A program made the translations under genes and the position numbers. A stretch of DNA of 64,000 bases, from the NCBI RefSeq assembly GCF_963667555.1, contig NZ_OY763421.1:2373562-2437561 (forward strand). The letters are read 5' to 3'. How positions within the stretch are numbered: position 1 is the stretch's first letter; each line of letters opens with the position of its first letter. Source of the stretch: an uncultured Methanolobus sp. (lineage in GTDB: Archaea; Halobacteriota; Methanosarcinia; Methanosarcinales; Methanosarcinaceae). Shown piece by piece: positions 1-8,264 of this stretch. The notes under the pieces were generated by a model. The model saw only the letters and a program-made list of their open reading frames with translations. It was not told the DNA's origin and made no database searches.

Positions 1-741
1 GTCAAGGAAACAAAATGGAGCCGTAAAGGCAGGGAAGTCAAAATATACGAACCTGTCCAGAAACTGATAGTAGTTGCCCCGGGGAGCATGAAAAACGACA
101 GGTCTTCCATTATCAGCATGCTCAAAAAGTATCTTGGTCTTGTTGCAGGTGCGATTTTTGCTGCCACAGGAGTTGAAGCCCTTGGAAGATACTCAATGTT
201 CTCCTCTGCACCACAAATGGCCCAGGACTCTGCCAGCACCGCCAGTATTCCTGTTTATCCGGAAAATGACTCTGTATTGATGACAAAGGCAATGCCGGAA
301 CTTGATGCAGAGAATTTTGCAGGATACGGATATACCCCGGATACAAATGCATCTGACACTGTATTCTACGAGCAGGCAGCTATGGAAGAAATGCCCGTTG
401 AAATGCCAACAGAAGCTGCTGACATTCCAACCGAATCAGTAGAAATGACTTCATTGACATCAGATGGAGTTCAGCCTGAAATGCTTGCCTCCGCAGCACC
501 AAATGGAACCGATGCAGGTGCCGACATAATGAGAGAAGGCGCACTGGCAGTGAACCAGACTCAGATGGAACCACTGTCAAGCACATTTACTGACAACGTT
601 ACTGCTGCCGGGGGAGCGGTGACTGATACTTTTATGCACGGACTGCTGTCACATGTGAGTGTGTGGTTCTTCTTTGGCTGTATTTTTGTAATTACGCTTC
701 TGTTCATAAGAGAAATGTATAATAGAAAAAAGAACATATGA
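1..741 (+). CDS. Winged-helix (ArsR-like) membrane-anchored regulator, C-terminal part
   Basis: The frame is open from base 1, so the gene starts before the window. The first codons read like the wing of an archaeal winged helix (KWSRKGREVKIYEPV) and run without a break into the rest, so the ATG at 88 is internal. Two hydrophobic segments follow: one right after that methionine (YLGLVAGAIFAATG) and one at the C-terminus (WFFFGCIFVITLLFI). The stretch between them is acidic and rich in Ala, Glu, Met, Pro, Ser and Thr. Methanogens often carry such regulators, with a DNA-binding head tethered to the membrane and a loop that would face outside. The target is unknown. truA follows 16 nt later, probably co-transcribed. 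Confidence 0.7.
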   Translation, partial: VKETKWSRKGREVKIYEPVQKLIVVAPGSMKNDRSSIISMLKKYLGLVAGAIFAATGVEALGRYSMFSSAPQMAQDSASTASIPVYPENDSVLMTKAMPELDAENFAGYGYTPDTNASDTVFYEQAAMEEMPVEMPTEAADIPTESVEMTSLTSDGVQPEMLASAAPNGTDAGADIMREGALAVNQTQMEPLSSTFTDNVTAAGGAVTDTFMHGLLSHVSVWFFFGCIFVITLLFIREMYNRKKNI

Positions 742-757
742 AGCCTGAGTGAATGGT

Positions 758-1567
758 ATGAGAGTTGCTCTTAAAATAGCATATGTAGGCACTGGCTATC
801 ATGGATCTCAGGTCCAGCCGGATGTAGCTACAATAGAAGGCGAGCTGTTCAATGCACTCACGCAGCTTGAGATCATTGAAGATCCGAAATCCGCGCGTTT
901 TTCAAGTTCCGGAAGGACAGATGCAGGAGTACATGCAAGAGAGCAGGTTGTTGCTTTTGATACTGATAAACCCAATCTTGCGATTCCAAGGGTCATTAAT
1001 TCCAAATTACCAAATTCTATCTGGGCATGGGCACATGCTGAAGTTCCTGAAGACTTTGACCCCAGAAGGTGGGCCACCAGCCGTAAATACAGATATATTA
1101 TGAGCGGGGAGCAGTATGATATCTCAAAGATAAGGGCTGCCTCAAAACTACTTGTGGGAGAACATGATTTTGCCAATTTCTGCACAAAGGAAGGAGACAA
1201 GAGCACTGTTCGTAATGTTGAAAGAATTGATGTGCGTGTCAGCGGAACCCTTACCAAGATAGACATCCAGGCAAACAGTTTCCTCTGGAACATGGTCAGG
1301 AAAATTGTCACAGCCCTTACAATGGTTGGAAGCGGAGTACGGGATGAGGAATGGCTTATGCAGATGCTTGACCCTGAATCATATGAAGAAGGAATCGAAT
1401 CATCTCCTGCATACGGCCTGACACTCATGGAAGTGGAATATCCTGAACCTATCGAATGGTGCGACGATGCCTATGCGATCAGGAGAGCCACCGATAATGT
1501 ACACGACTATCTGGTGAGACACAGGGTCATGGCTGAAGTAATGGACCATCTGCTTCCAAACGAATGA
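758..1567 (+). CDS. truA: tRNA pseudouridine(38-40) synthase TruA
   Basis: The product, about 269 aa, converts uridines 38-40 of the tRNA anticodon arm to pseudouridine. The family signature SSGRTDAGVHA holds the catalytic Asp (residue 55 from the chosen start), and the N-terminal KIAYVGTGYHGSQ motif and the LWNMVRKIV motif are typical of TruA. I chose ATG 758 because GAGTGA lies just upstream. The GTG at 749 would add three residues but has no ribosome site. Length is normal for archaeal TruA. Confidence 0.93.
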   Translation: MRVALKIAYVGTGYHGSQVQPDVATIEGELFNALTQLEIIEDPKSARFSSSGRTDAGVHAREQVVAFDTDKPNLAIPRVINSKLPNSIWAWAHAEVPEDFDPRRWATSRKYRYIMSGEQYDISKIRAASKLLVGEHDFANFCTKEGDKSTVRNVERIDVRVSGTLTKIDIQANSFLWNMVRKIVTALTMVGSGVRDEEWLMQMLDPESYEEGIESSPAYGLTLMEVEYPEPIEWCDDAYAIRRATDNVHDYLVRHRVMAEVMDHLLPNE

Positions 1568-1589
1568 TCCTTTTACATTTTTTAAGAAA

Positions 1590-2150
1590 ATGCGCTGTAC
1601 TGCAAGCATCCGGGACATTGTCATAGATTATGAGCTCATCCGAAGGGATGTGAAAAATCCACAGCTTGAGTTCCGGGAAAGAGAGTTGTATATTATTGTC
1701 CCACGGAATTTCATGGAACATGACAAAGTTATCAGGAAGCACCAGAGATGGATATACAATCGCTATTCTAAAATGCAGAAGATCCAGGAATTTGAACAGG
1801 ACATTGAACTTGTAACCGGCAGGTCAGTTGACGAACTGAAAAAACTTGTCCTCAGGTGTGTGGCAACAATTGAGATAGAGCTTGGGGTCAAGCCTGAAAA
1901 TATAAGGTTCAGGAAAATGAGAACGAAATGGGGAAGCTGCAGTTCAAAAGGTAACCTTAATTTCAACACTTTTATGCAATACCTGCCGGATGAGATGGTG
2001 GAATATATTGTTCACCATGAAATGGTCCATCTCATTGAACTAAACCATAGTCCTAAATTCTGGAACCATGTCAAAAAGCGTTATCCCGAATATAAAGAAT
2101 CAGAGACAAGGCTTGCAGCCTACTGGTCCCTGATACAACAGAAGTGTTGA
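1590..2150 (+). CDS. YgjP-like zinc metallopeptidase domain protein
   Basis: This 186-aa protein carries the zinc motif HHEMVHLIELNHSPKFW (HExxH, with a further His downstream) and the preceding WGSCSSKGNLNFN motif, which together define the YgjP/DUF45 (M48-related) family. Members are soluble, often single-domain proteins of uncertain substrate. Some annotations call them UTP pyrophosphatase-like, which I would not transfer here. It follows truA by 22 nt on the same strand and converges on the tRNA methyltransferase gene. Confidence 0.8.
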   Translation: MRCTASIRDIVIDYELIRRDVKNPQLEFRERELYIIVPRNFMEHDKVIRKHQRWIYNRYSKMQKIQEFEQDIELVTGRSVDELKKLVLRCVATIEIELGVKPENIRFRKMRTKWGSCSSKGNLNFNTFMQYLPDEMVEYIVHHEMVHLIELNHSPKFWNHVKKRYPEYKESETRLAAYWSLIQQKC

Positions 2151-2168
2151 TCTGCTCTAAAGGTCATT

Positions 2169-3200
2169 TCAGTCCTTGCGGATGACAGTAAATGTCCTTG
2201 TAAGGCTCTTGTGTACTTTTTGTGTGAACACATCTACAATCGTAAATCCAGCCTTTTCTGCAAACTCAACGACCTTCATTTCTGAAACCACAACTGCGAG
2301 TTTTCCGGTCTTAAGTACACGATGCATCTCTGCAAATGAATCTTCATACAAATGATGAAGAGATTCAGCCCTGATAGCCGCAGACCTGCCATAAGGAGGA
2401 TCGGTCACGATTGCATCCACACATGAATCTTTGAGGGAGGCACGACATGCATCGCCTACTAGTAATGAATAATCAGTATCGTATTCATCTAAGTTCATCT
2501 TCGCACCGTGGGAGATCTTACGGCGAACTTCAATACCTATCACATGAGCGCCTATAAGACCAGCTTCAACCAGGACACCTGCTGTTCCGCTGAAAGGGTC
2601 CAGAAGCACTTCATCTGAACGTACCTGTGAAATGTTTACCAGCGCCCTTGCAACTCTTGGCATGAGCACACCGGGATAGAAGAAGGGTTTTTTATGCGGT
2701 GCACGGCGTTCATAATCGCCCCTGTCAACTGTTGCCACCAATGAACCCAGAACTGCCTTGTTTGTCATTATCAAACGGAAAGTCACATCAGGTTCTTTCA
2801 TGTTTGCCCTGAAGCCTTTGCGATATATGCTGCCACCAAGTCTTCCTTCTATGAATTCCCTTTTGACATCACCGTGGTGTTTTGCCCTCTTTGCACGGAC
2901 AACATAGGTCTGGCCTTCTGACATGTGTCCTGAGAGATCGGAATTATCACACAGCTCTATTATCTGATCTGCTTCAACATCGCATATACCGACGACCTTC
3001 AAAATGTGATGGGACATTGCAAGCCTCTTTGCAATAGATCGAAGCTTTTCTTCGACATCCTCACCTTCAATATCAACTACCAGACATTGGTCATAGAATG
3101 CATGTTCCCTGAATGTCAGTCCTTCCATTGATAGACAGGCGTAGACCTCTTTTATTGGAAGGACAGCGTGCTCACCGGATAACTCAAAAGCATACAGCAT
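2169..3200 (-). CDS. tRNA (guanine(10)-N2)-methyltransferase, archaeal TrmG10 type
   Basis: 343 aa. The N-terminal half fits a THUMP RNA-binding domain. The C-terminal half is a Rossmann methyltransferase with DPFSGTAGVLVEAGLIGA (SAM-binding motif I) and DAIVTDPPYGRSA (the N-methylating DPPY motif). This order matches archaeal enzymes that methylate G10 of tRNA to m2G or m2,2G (TIGR01177 family). The start is followed upstream by an AT-rich promoter-like stretch (about 3205-3245). Divergence from THUMP methyltransferases acting on other positions cannot be excluded by eye. Confidence 0.85.
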   Translation of the reverse strand: MLYAFELSGEHAVLPIKEVYACLSMEGLTFREHAFYDQCLVVDIEGEDVEEKLRSIAKRLAMSHHILKVVGICDVEADQIIELCDNSDLSGHMSEGQTYVVRAKRAKHHGDVKREFIEGRLGGSIYRKGFRANMKEPDVTFRLIMTNKAVLGSLVATVDRGDYERRAPHKKPFFYPGVLMPRVARALVNISQVRSDEVLLDPFSGTAGVLVEAGLIGAHVIGIEVRRKISHGAKMNLDEYDTDYSLLVGDACRASLKDSCVDAIVTDPPYGRSAAIRAESLHHLYEDSFAEMHRVLKTGKLAVVVSEMKVVEFAEKAGFTIVDVFTQKVHKSLTRTFTVIRKD

Positions 3201-3292
3201 AATAACTGCAATAGAGAATAGAAGTAGTATTTAAAGCGTTTCAGTGAAGGATCAAAAACAAAACTAATTGAAATATTGGCACAAAGAAACTA

Positions 3293-3580
3293 TCAGAACA
3301 TTAGTTCTAATGCTTCTTTACCGGTCATGCCGACTTTAATGCCAAGATTGATGGCTTTCTGGGTTGCTCCGACAACCGGTGCTGCAAGCACATCTTCAAA
3401 GCTGTTAACGCCTTTGACCTTTACAGCCACATCCCCAAGAGCAGATGCAGTGTCCATGTCAAGATAACCGCACATCACAAAACCCTTGTCCGCACGAATC
3501 ACAAGTAATGATGCATTCTGCATAGTAAAACTCAAACCCATGGCAGTTCCATTCTCAAGTTCGATATTTTCTATCAGCAT
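3293..3580 (-). CDS. DUF1805 family protein
   Basis: A 95-aa single-domain protein, recognised by the overall pattern: an N-terminal beta-rich segment, then GYLDMDTASALGDVAVKV and a C-terminal helix. This fits the DUF1805/YunC family found in methanogens and Bacillus, which has known structures but no established reaction. It is the last gene of a probable leftward operon (M24B peptidase, methionine aminopeptidase, secreted protein, DUF1805), with only 18 nt separating it from the gene upstream. Confidence 0.75.
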   Translation of the reverse strand: MLIENIELENGTAMGLSFTMQNASLLVIRADKGFVMCGYLDMDTASALGDVAVKVKGVNSFEDVLAAPVVGATQKAINLGIKVGMTGKEALELMF

Positions 3581-3598
3581 AATTTCACCTTGATCTTT

Positions 3599-4399
3599 TT
3601 AGTATTTTTCAGGATTATTAGCGCCATCCAGATTCAATTTACTGAGTACCTCATCTGTATCACCGGAAAACAGCCTGTCAAGGAAATCCCCGATGCGTGT
3701 TTTCTTTGTAGATTCAGAAGAAGCCTTTGTAGTGTTTGCAGTTACATTTGTCGTGGTATTTTCTTTTATTACAGGTTTTTCTTCTTCAATAGAATACTCA
3801 ATAACCACTTCACCAGTAAAACCGAACTTACCTTTAATCACAGTTCCTTTTGATGACTCTTTTACAGATTCGTTGTCAACCCCATCAACCGACATGAGTT
3901 CCATACCAACAGGCAGGCTTATTGCAACATCTGTTTCCGGTTCGCCCTGAAACCACATTTCAGAGCCGGACTTGTCGAGTGGAACCTTGAAATCATAAAA
4001 TACTTCGTACTTATTGACAATGTCACTTTCTTCGTCTGACAGACCAATAAGCTCTGATGACATATCCGTTTCAACGTCAAGCAAAATGACATTCTTTGAA
4101 GATTTATCAATTTTCACGTCCATATTATCCTCTATGGACTGCTTAAAATACTTGCTCATTGATACGTCAGCTTTCAGCAGTTCCCAGGCACTCACAAAAC
4201 CATCGTCGTTGCCAAACTCCATATCAACGTATTTTTTGAAAATAACAGACCGGTCACCGGAATAACTTTCCGTGTAAGCCCATGTCATACTATCTTTTTC
4301 TATGGTTATGTCGTTGTTCCAGTCATATGCCGCATATGCCGGAACGACAAATAATGAAAAAAGAAGAAAAATTAAAGATAAGAAACTCCCGATTCTCAC
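3599..4399 (-). CDS. Secreted protein of unknown function
   Basis: 266 aa. Residues 1-23 are a clear signal peptide ending in an AYA-type cleavage site. The body is beta-rich and acidic, with a hydrophilic Thr/Asn/Lys-rich linker near residues 205-235 and a short amphipathic C-terminal helix; there is no second membrane span. Several N-x-S/T sites in the linker could be glycosylated. I do not recognise the family. It lies between map and the DUF1805 gene with short gaps, so it is probably co-transcribed with them. Confidence 0.6.
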   Translation of the reverse strand: MRIGSFLSLIFLLFSLFVVPAYAAYDWNNDITIEKDSMTWAYTESYSGDRSVIFKKYVDMEFGNDDGFVSAWELLKADVSMSKYFKQSIEDNMDVKIDKSSKNVILLDVETDMSSELIGLSDEESDIVNKYEVFYDFKVPLDKSGSEMWFQGEPETDVAISLPVGMELMSVDGVDNESVKESSKGTVIKGKFGFTGEVVIEYSIEEEKPVIKENTTTNVTANTTKASSESTKKTRIGDFLDRLFSGDTDEVLSKLNLDGANNPEKY

Positions 4400-4420
4400 T
4401 CAGATCTCTTCCTGATATTA

Positions 4421-5317
4421 TTATTTAGTTGTGACCTGGCATCCGTCTTCTGTTACTATAACAGTATGCTCTTTCTGTGAAACCATTCCACCTGCAACTT
4501 CTTTTAGAACAGGATATGAATGAACTATACCTGCTTTTTCAAGCTGCATAAGAGCAAAATCAAGTTGCGGGGTCTTGAGCCATCTCTTTGCAAAAGGAAG
4601 AGTCTTGTAAGGTTCAAGTTCTTTAAGAAGTGCCCTTGCAGCCGGCAAACGCACAGGTTTTTTGTTAATTACCTGGAAGATCTCGGTAAGTGATCCATCC
4701 ACTACCTTGCCTGCACCGTCTGTTGCAAACGGCTCTATGGCAATGATATCACCTGTATGAAGCACAACACCGTTGCTTATTCTCCTGTTGGGTATACTTG
4801 GGTGCGCATGAGGAATGTATCGGGCAAGCCCGTGTCCTGTAAGGTTTCCTACAGGTTTCAGGTCATGTGCAAGGATCGCATCCTCAATAGCGGCAGCGAT
4901 ATCCGCAGTGTTCACGCCATTCTTAACAGTATCAATTGCAGCATCGAGTGCATCACTGGAAGCTTTTACAAGTTCAGTGTATTTTCCGGACAGGTCAATT
5001 GTTATCGCAGAATCTGCAATGTAACCGTCAACATGAACACCCAGGTCAAGTTTGATTACATCTTCACCGAAGACGGTTTCCTCACCTATGTATGGCGTGG
5101 CGTGAGCTGCTTCATCATTACGGGAAATATTACATGGGAATGCCGAGCCATCAGCACCGAGTTCTACTGCCCGGTTCTCCACGAACTCAGCGATCTCCAG
5201 CAGGCTGACACCTACCTTGATCCTGTCCTCTGCCTCACTTCTTACCTGTGAGAGTATCTTTCCTGCTTTGAGATATTTTTCAACTATCTCTTCGATCTCC
5301 TTAACTTTGTCAGCCAT
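4421..5317 (-). CDS. map: Methionine aminopeptidase, type II
   Basis: 298 aa, cytosolic, removing the initiator methionine from nascent proteins. The pita-bread M24 fold is shown by KLDLGVHVDGYIADSAI (metal ligands), GHGLARYIPHAHPSIPN (catalytic His residues) and GDIIAIEPFATDG. The C-terminal insertion before the last Glu segment and the length are typical of archaeal type II enzymes. It is transcribed in the same direction as a second M24 peptidase 31 nt upstream. Confidence 0.93.
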   Translation of the reverse strand: MADKVKEIEEIVEKYLKAGKILSQVRSEAEDRIKVGVSLLEIAEFVENRAVELGADGSAFPCNISRNDEAAHATPYIGEETVFGEDVIKLDLGVHVDGYIADSAITIDLSGKYTELVKASSDALDAAIDTVKNGVNTADIAAAIEDAILAHDLKPVGNLTGHGLARYIPHAHPSIPNRRISNGVVLHTGDIIAIEPFATDGAGKVVDGSLTEIFQVINKKPVRLPAARALLKELEPYKTLPFAKRWLKTPQLDFALMQLEKAGIVHSYPVLKEVAGGMVSQKEHTVIVTEDGCQVTTK

Positions 5318-5348
5318 GTAAAATCTCCTAATAACACATTAGTTGGCA

Positions 5349-6524
5349 CTAATATACAAATTTCTTTTCCATTTCGGTCAGGTTCTCATGCCCGTCTGCT
5401 GTTACAAGGATGAGGTCTTCAAGACGAATACCGCCTACATCAGGATAATAGAGTCCCGGTTCAATGGTGATGATATTTCCTTCTTCCAGTTCCACATCAC
5501 TGTTGCCAACATACGGAAGTTCATGGATCTCAAGACCTACACCATGTCCGGTTGAGTGAATAAAACCTACAGTTGATCCTTCTCTTACTGTGTCGTAGCC
5601 TCTTTCCTTAAAAATATCGCAAACCTTGTTGTGTATGTCGCTACATTTGACACCGGGTTTGACCATTTCAATGCCAGCAGTCTGCGCTGCAAGTACCGCA
5701 TCGTACATGTCCTTGAGCTTATCAGAAGGAGTGCCGTTAAGAACTGTGCGGGTCATGTCGGCATAATATTTTTTTCTTTTACTGCGAGGGAAGATATCTA
5801 TGACCACAGGTTCATTTGCTTTTATCGGGCCTTCGCCTTCCCAGTGAGGATTGGCTGAACCTTTGCCGCCTGCAACGATGGTACTGTCTGCCTCACAGCC
5901 ATGTTCAAGAAGAGTTATATCGATCTCTTTGCGGATCATTTCTGATGTCAGGGCAAAGCCACGGTAATTGAGTATACCTTCCACGTTTTCGGATTTGCGG
6001 ATCATTTCAGCAGCTGCTTTCATTGCAGTGTTACAGGCATCCTGCACCTTTCTGACTATTTTGATCTCAGATTCGTCTTTCCTTGCGCGCAGCTGGGCAA
6101 ATGGGCTTTTGATCGCCTGTATGCTAAAACCTTCTTCCTTGAGGGTCTGAGCAATATGATATGGGAAATCCCTGGGCACGGCAATATGCCTTGCACCTTC
6201 TTTTTGCAATATCTCTGCAATACAGTCGCAATATGCAAGAGCAGGATCCTGTCTTGACTTCACTTTTGACCTGTAATCACAGCCCTGTAAAGTACGAATG
6301 TCGGAAACCCTGGATTCGATCTCAGCCCTTCCTTTTTCCATGTCGGAAATAAGAAGAATTTCGCTACCGTCATTTATCTGAATGTACGTGAACTCGTCAG
6401 AAGCAGAAAAACGAGTTGCGTAAAAGATATCGGCATTGTTCGAATTCCCTACCATCAGATATGCATCTGACCTGTGGCTTTCCAGCACTTTGGAAATATC
6501 AATGGGAACTGTTGATGAGGTCAT
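5349..6524 (-). CDS. Xaa-Pro aminopeptidase (M24B)
   Basis: 391 aa from the chosen start. A creatinase-like N-terminal domain (residues 1-140) precedes an M24 metallopeptidase domain with VIDIFPRSKRKKYYADMTRT (metal Asp residues), HSTGHGVGLEIHELPYV and ITIEPGLYYPDVGGIRLED. It probably cleaves N-terminal residues before proline. I start at ATG 6524 (MTSSTVPIDIS); 22 further in-frame codons extend to 6590 but do not look like the family. It leads the operon that includes methionine aminopeptidase. Confidence 0.85.
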   Translation of the reverse strand: MTSSTVPIDISKVLESHRSDAYLMVGNSNNADIFYATRFSASDEFTYIQINDGSEILLISDMEKGRAEIESRVSDIRTLQGCDYRSKVKSRQDPALAYCDCIAEILQKEGARHIAVPRDFPYHIAQTLKEEGFSIQAIKSPFAQLRARKDESEIKIVRKVQDACNTAMKAAAEMIRKSENVEGILNYRGFALTSEMIRKEIDITLLEHGCEADSTIVAGGKGSANPHWEGEGPIKANEPVVIDIFPRSKRKKYYADMTRTVLNGTPSDKLKDMYDAVLAAQTAGIEMVKPGVKCSDIHNKVCDIFKERGYDTVREGSTVGFIHSTGHGVGLEIHELPYVGNSDVELEEGNIITIEPGLYYPDVGGIRLEDLILVTADGHENLTEMEKKFVY

Positions 6525-6750
6525 AATATAATATCTAGTAGCTACTAGTACAAAATTGTTATCAAAAGTAGGATTGGAAATTGGTTCCATAATACATACT
6601 AAAAAAGACTCGTGTGTTTATCATATATTGTGCCATGCCTTTTGAACCTTAATATTGGGCTTAGAGGTGCATAGATCCTGCATACTATGAACATGGATGT
6701 ATGAAATACCCCCATTCTAATTATATACAGCTCCATGAAAAGCAACTATT

Positions 6751-7140
6751 ATGCACAACGCAAATCAGTACGTTTCACAGTTCACAAATGTCTCTGAGTT
6801 CCTCAGGGATATTAAGTATATAATACTGTTTTACGTACTGGGAGATTTCCTGACAACGGCCCATGCGCTTAACTATGGATTCGAAGAGAATGACTTCCTG
6901 GCGGCAGTTATGCAGAACTATGGCGTGGGCTCTCTCTTGATACTGAAGATCCTGTTCATTGGAATAGTATACTGGAATTACACAATCCTTAAAGATGCAG
7001 ATTCAAAATGGACAGATATTCTATGGAGATTGTCAAGGAAAGGGATTGCATTTGTAGGTCTGTTTCTGGTGGTAAACAACCTGATGGTAATATTCATGGA
7101 ATGCAGTCTTGTGCAGATACTCCACTCAGTGGCTTTATGA
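6751..7140 (+). CDS. Small polytopic membrane protein (DUF5658-like)
   Basis: 129 aa with about three hydrophobic spans: roughly residues 26-45 (the DFLTTAHALNYGFEEN region follows), 55-80 and 95-120. A conserved-looking charged loop, GFEENDF, sits after span 1. The pattern resembles DUF5658 membrane proteins of methanogens. Function unknown. The TATA-like sequence ATTATATAC at about 6719 lies some 25-30 nt before the ATG, suggesting a leaderless message. An A-rich tandem repeat starts right after the stop codon. Confidence 0.6.
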   Translation: MHNANQYVSQFTNVSEFLRDIKYIILFYVLGDFLTTAHALNYGFEENDFLAAVMQNYGVGSLLILKILFIGIVYWNYTILKDADSKWTDILWRLSRKGIAFVGLFLVVNNLMVIFMECSLVQILHSVAL

Positions 7141-7141
7141 T

Positions 7142-7262
7142 GGTAAAAACGGAAAAACGTTCCAAAAACGACGAAAAACGAAAAAACGTCTCAAAAACGG
7201 AAAAACAGAAAAACGTTCCAAAAACGGAAAAACGGAAAAACGTCCCAAAAACGATTAAAAAC
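7142..7262. repeat. A-rich tandem repeat, about 27-bp unit built on AAAAACG
   Basis: About four imperfect units follow the 129-aa gene. Each unit is made of AAAAACGG and GAAAAACG blocks ending in TTCC, TCTC or TCCC. Unit lengths read about 27-29 bp. There are no unique spacers, so this is not CRISPR. Read on the minus strand it is a series of CGTTTTT blocks, that is, repeated T5 tracts, which in archaea can act as intrinsic termination signals for the leftward micro-genes downstream of 7311. Confidence 0.75.
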
Positions 7263-7310
7263 GGGAAATCCACCATTTTTATTAACCTGCCATCTAATCT
7301 CTTTTTACTT

Positions 7311-7427
7311 TTATCTGGACATAATCCCGGCCAGCAGACCAATGGATAGCACCATTAAAAGATACAACATTACAACAAATAATATTTTAATAGTGGGAAG
7401 GCTGGCTATTGAGTTCATTCGTGCCAT
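7311..7427 (-). CDS. Micro-protein A: 38-aa single-span membrane protein
   Basis: The ORF runs from ATG 7427 to TAA 7311, with an in-frame stop three codons before the ATG that fixes the start. A basic N-terminus leads to K14, then one hydrophobic span (about residues 15-35, core LYLLMVLSIGLLAG). The TATA-like TATTTATAA (7448-7456 region) lies about 22-30 nt before the ATG, consistent with a leaderless message. It aligns without gaps to the two micro-genes at 7516-7623 and 8048-8155: a Lys/Arg eight residues before a Leu-Tyr pair, then small residues at fixed positions. Function unknown. Confidence 0.6.
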   Translation of the reverse strand: MARMNSIASLPTIKILFVVMLYLLMVLSIGLLAGIMSR

Positions 7428-7515
7428 AATATTCTATTAGTACATCATTATAAATAATTATTGAAGCTTAGCTTCTAAAAACAAGAAGATCGTTGCAAAA
7501 AGAGTATGTGGGGAA

Positions 7516-7623
7516 TTAGTGTATCAAGGCTGAGAAAACACCCACCGACAGCATTAGAAGAAAATAGAGAGACGCTAGAATCATTAACCTCATTACTGTG
7601 GATCTGTCGACTTTTGTAAACAT
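7516..7623 (-). CDS. Micro-protein B: 35-aa single-span membrane protein
   Basis: ATG 7623 to TAA 7516. It has GGAG six nt before the ATG (7630-7633 on the plus strand as CTCC) and a TATTTATAA box at 7649-7657, so it has both a good ribosome site and a promoter. The N-terminus is charged (MFTKVDRS), R12 precedes the span, and the span core is LYFLLMLSVGVFSALI. It aligns gaplessly with the 38-aa protein at 7311-7427. It is too short for usual gene callers, which explains its absence from standard annotation. Confidence 0.65.
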   Translation of the reverse strand: MFTKVDRSTVMRLMILASLYFLLMLSVGVFSALIH

Positions 7624-7648
7624 AACATTCTCCAAAAAGAGAGTTTTG

Positions 7649-7657
7649 TTATAAATA
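7649..7657 (-). promoter_or_regulatory. TATA box of micro-protein B
   Basis: TATTTATAA on the minus strand, 26-34 nt before the ATG at 7623. The same box stands before the micro-gene at 7311-7427, and a related CATATAAATAG lies before the one at 8048-8155. Confidence 0.5.
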
Positions 7658-7711
7658 CATTTCTAATTGATACAAACATCACACCTTTACTAAGTATGTG
7701 TGATCAGTAAC

Positions 7712-7835
7712 CGGATAAAAGAAAGGTTGACAGGACAGAGGCGCCAATGAACACTTATAATTACAGGAAGTCGTTTTTGAAGTAGCATTTGGAGAACACT
7801 AGAATAATCGTAGGCGCTTATCCGACCTGTCTGTT
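7712..7835. ncRNA. Candidate structured RNA or large inverted repeat
   Basis: CGGATAA at 7712-7718 pairs perfectly with TTATCCG at 7818-7824. Directly inside on the right is GGCGC (7813-7817), which pairs with GCGCC at 7741-7745. GACAG/CTGTC repeats around both arms offer more pairing. No ORF with protein-like content crosses it on either strand. It sits between micro-genes B and C. Strand and transcription are not known, so this is only a candidate. Confidence 0.25.
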
Positions 7836-8047
7836 CCCTAGATAGAATCTATTGTATATCAATGTTACTAATGTACAAAATAGTAATATTTTGTATGCGT
7901 TTTGTATAAGTTATCATAAACAATGCTTAACAACCACAGACAATTTACCAGGATGTGACAGAAGATAAAGAATGGCCATGAATGCTACCGCTCATAATGC
8001 GTGAACTGCATTGTTATGTAAAAAATATTCAGAAAATGTTATGCAAA

Positions 8048-8155
8048 TCATATATTCGTAATGCCTGCAAAGATCACTATCCCAAAAAGGAGAGCAATGT
8101 AAAGGATTGCAAGTATCAGAGCTTTTGCAGCAATTAAATTGCCAGACTCATTCAT
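8048..8155 (-). CDS. Micro-protein C: 35-aa single-span membrane protein
   Basis: ATG 8155 to TGA 8048. Short polar N-terminus (MNESGN), K11, then a span with core LYIALLFGIVIFAGI. Aligned on its Leu-Tyr pair, the basic residue, the small residue six positions after Tyr and the Ala-Gly pair near the C-terminus match the micro-genes at 7311 and 7516. A CATATAAATAG box (8187-8197) lies 32-42 nt upstream, and a partial ribosome site GTGGTAGAT abuts the start. No known family recognised. Confidence 0.6.
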   Translation of the reverse strand: MNESGNLIAAKALILAILYIALLFGIVIFAGITNI

Positions 8156-8186
8156 ATCTACCACTCTTTTACACTATAGATGCATG

Positions 8187-8197
8187 CTATTTATATG
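8187..8197 (-). promoter_or_regulatory. TATA box of micro-protein C
   Basis: CATATAAATAG on the minus strand, a close match to the archaeal TATA consensus, 32-42 nt before the ATG at 8155. Confidence 0.45.
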
Positions 8198-8264
8198 TAG
8201 TTAAAATTCAAAATTTATTAAAACAGATTGATAAAGGTAATTGAATATTGGAGTGATTAAATAA

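Noticed and set aside
4757..5251. 164-aa ORF opposite map
   Set aside because: Antisense shadow of the methionine aminopeptidase gene.
7142..7262. CRISPR array
   Set aside because: Units touch each other with no unique spacers and the unit is simple AAAAACG sequence.
7008..7349. Two ORFs in the A-rich repeat
   Set aside because: Low-complexity translations of the tandem repeat that run into the 129-aa membrane gene.
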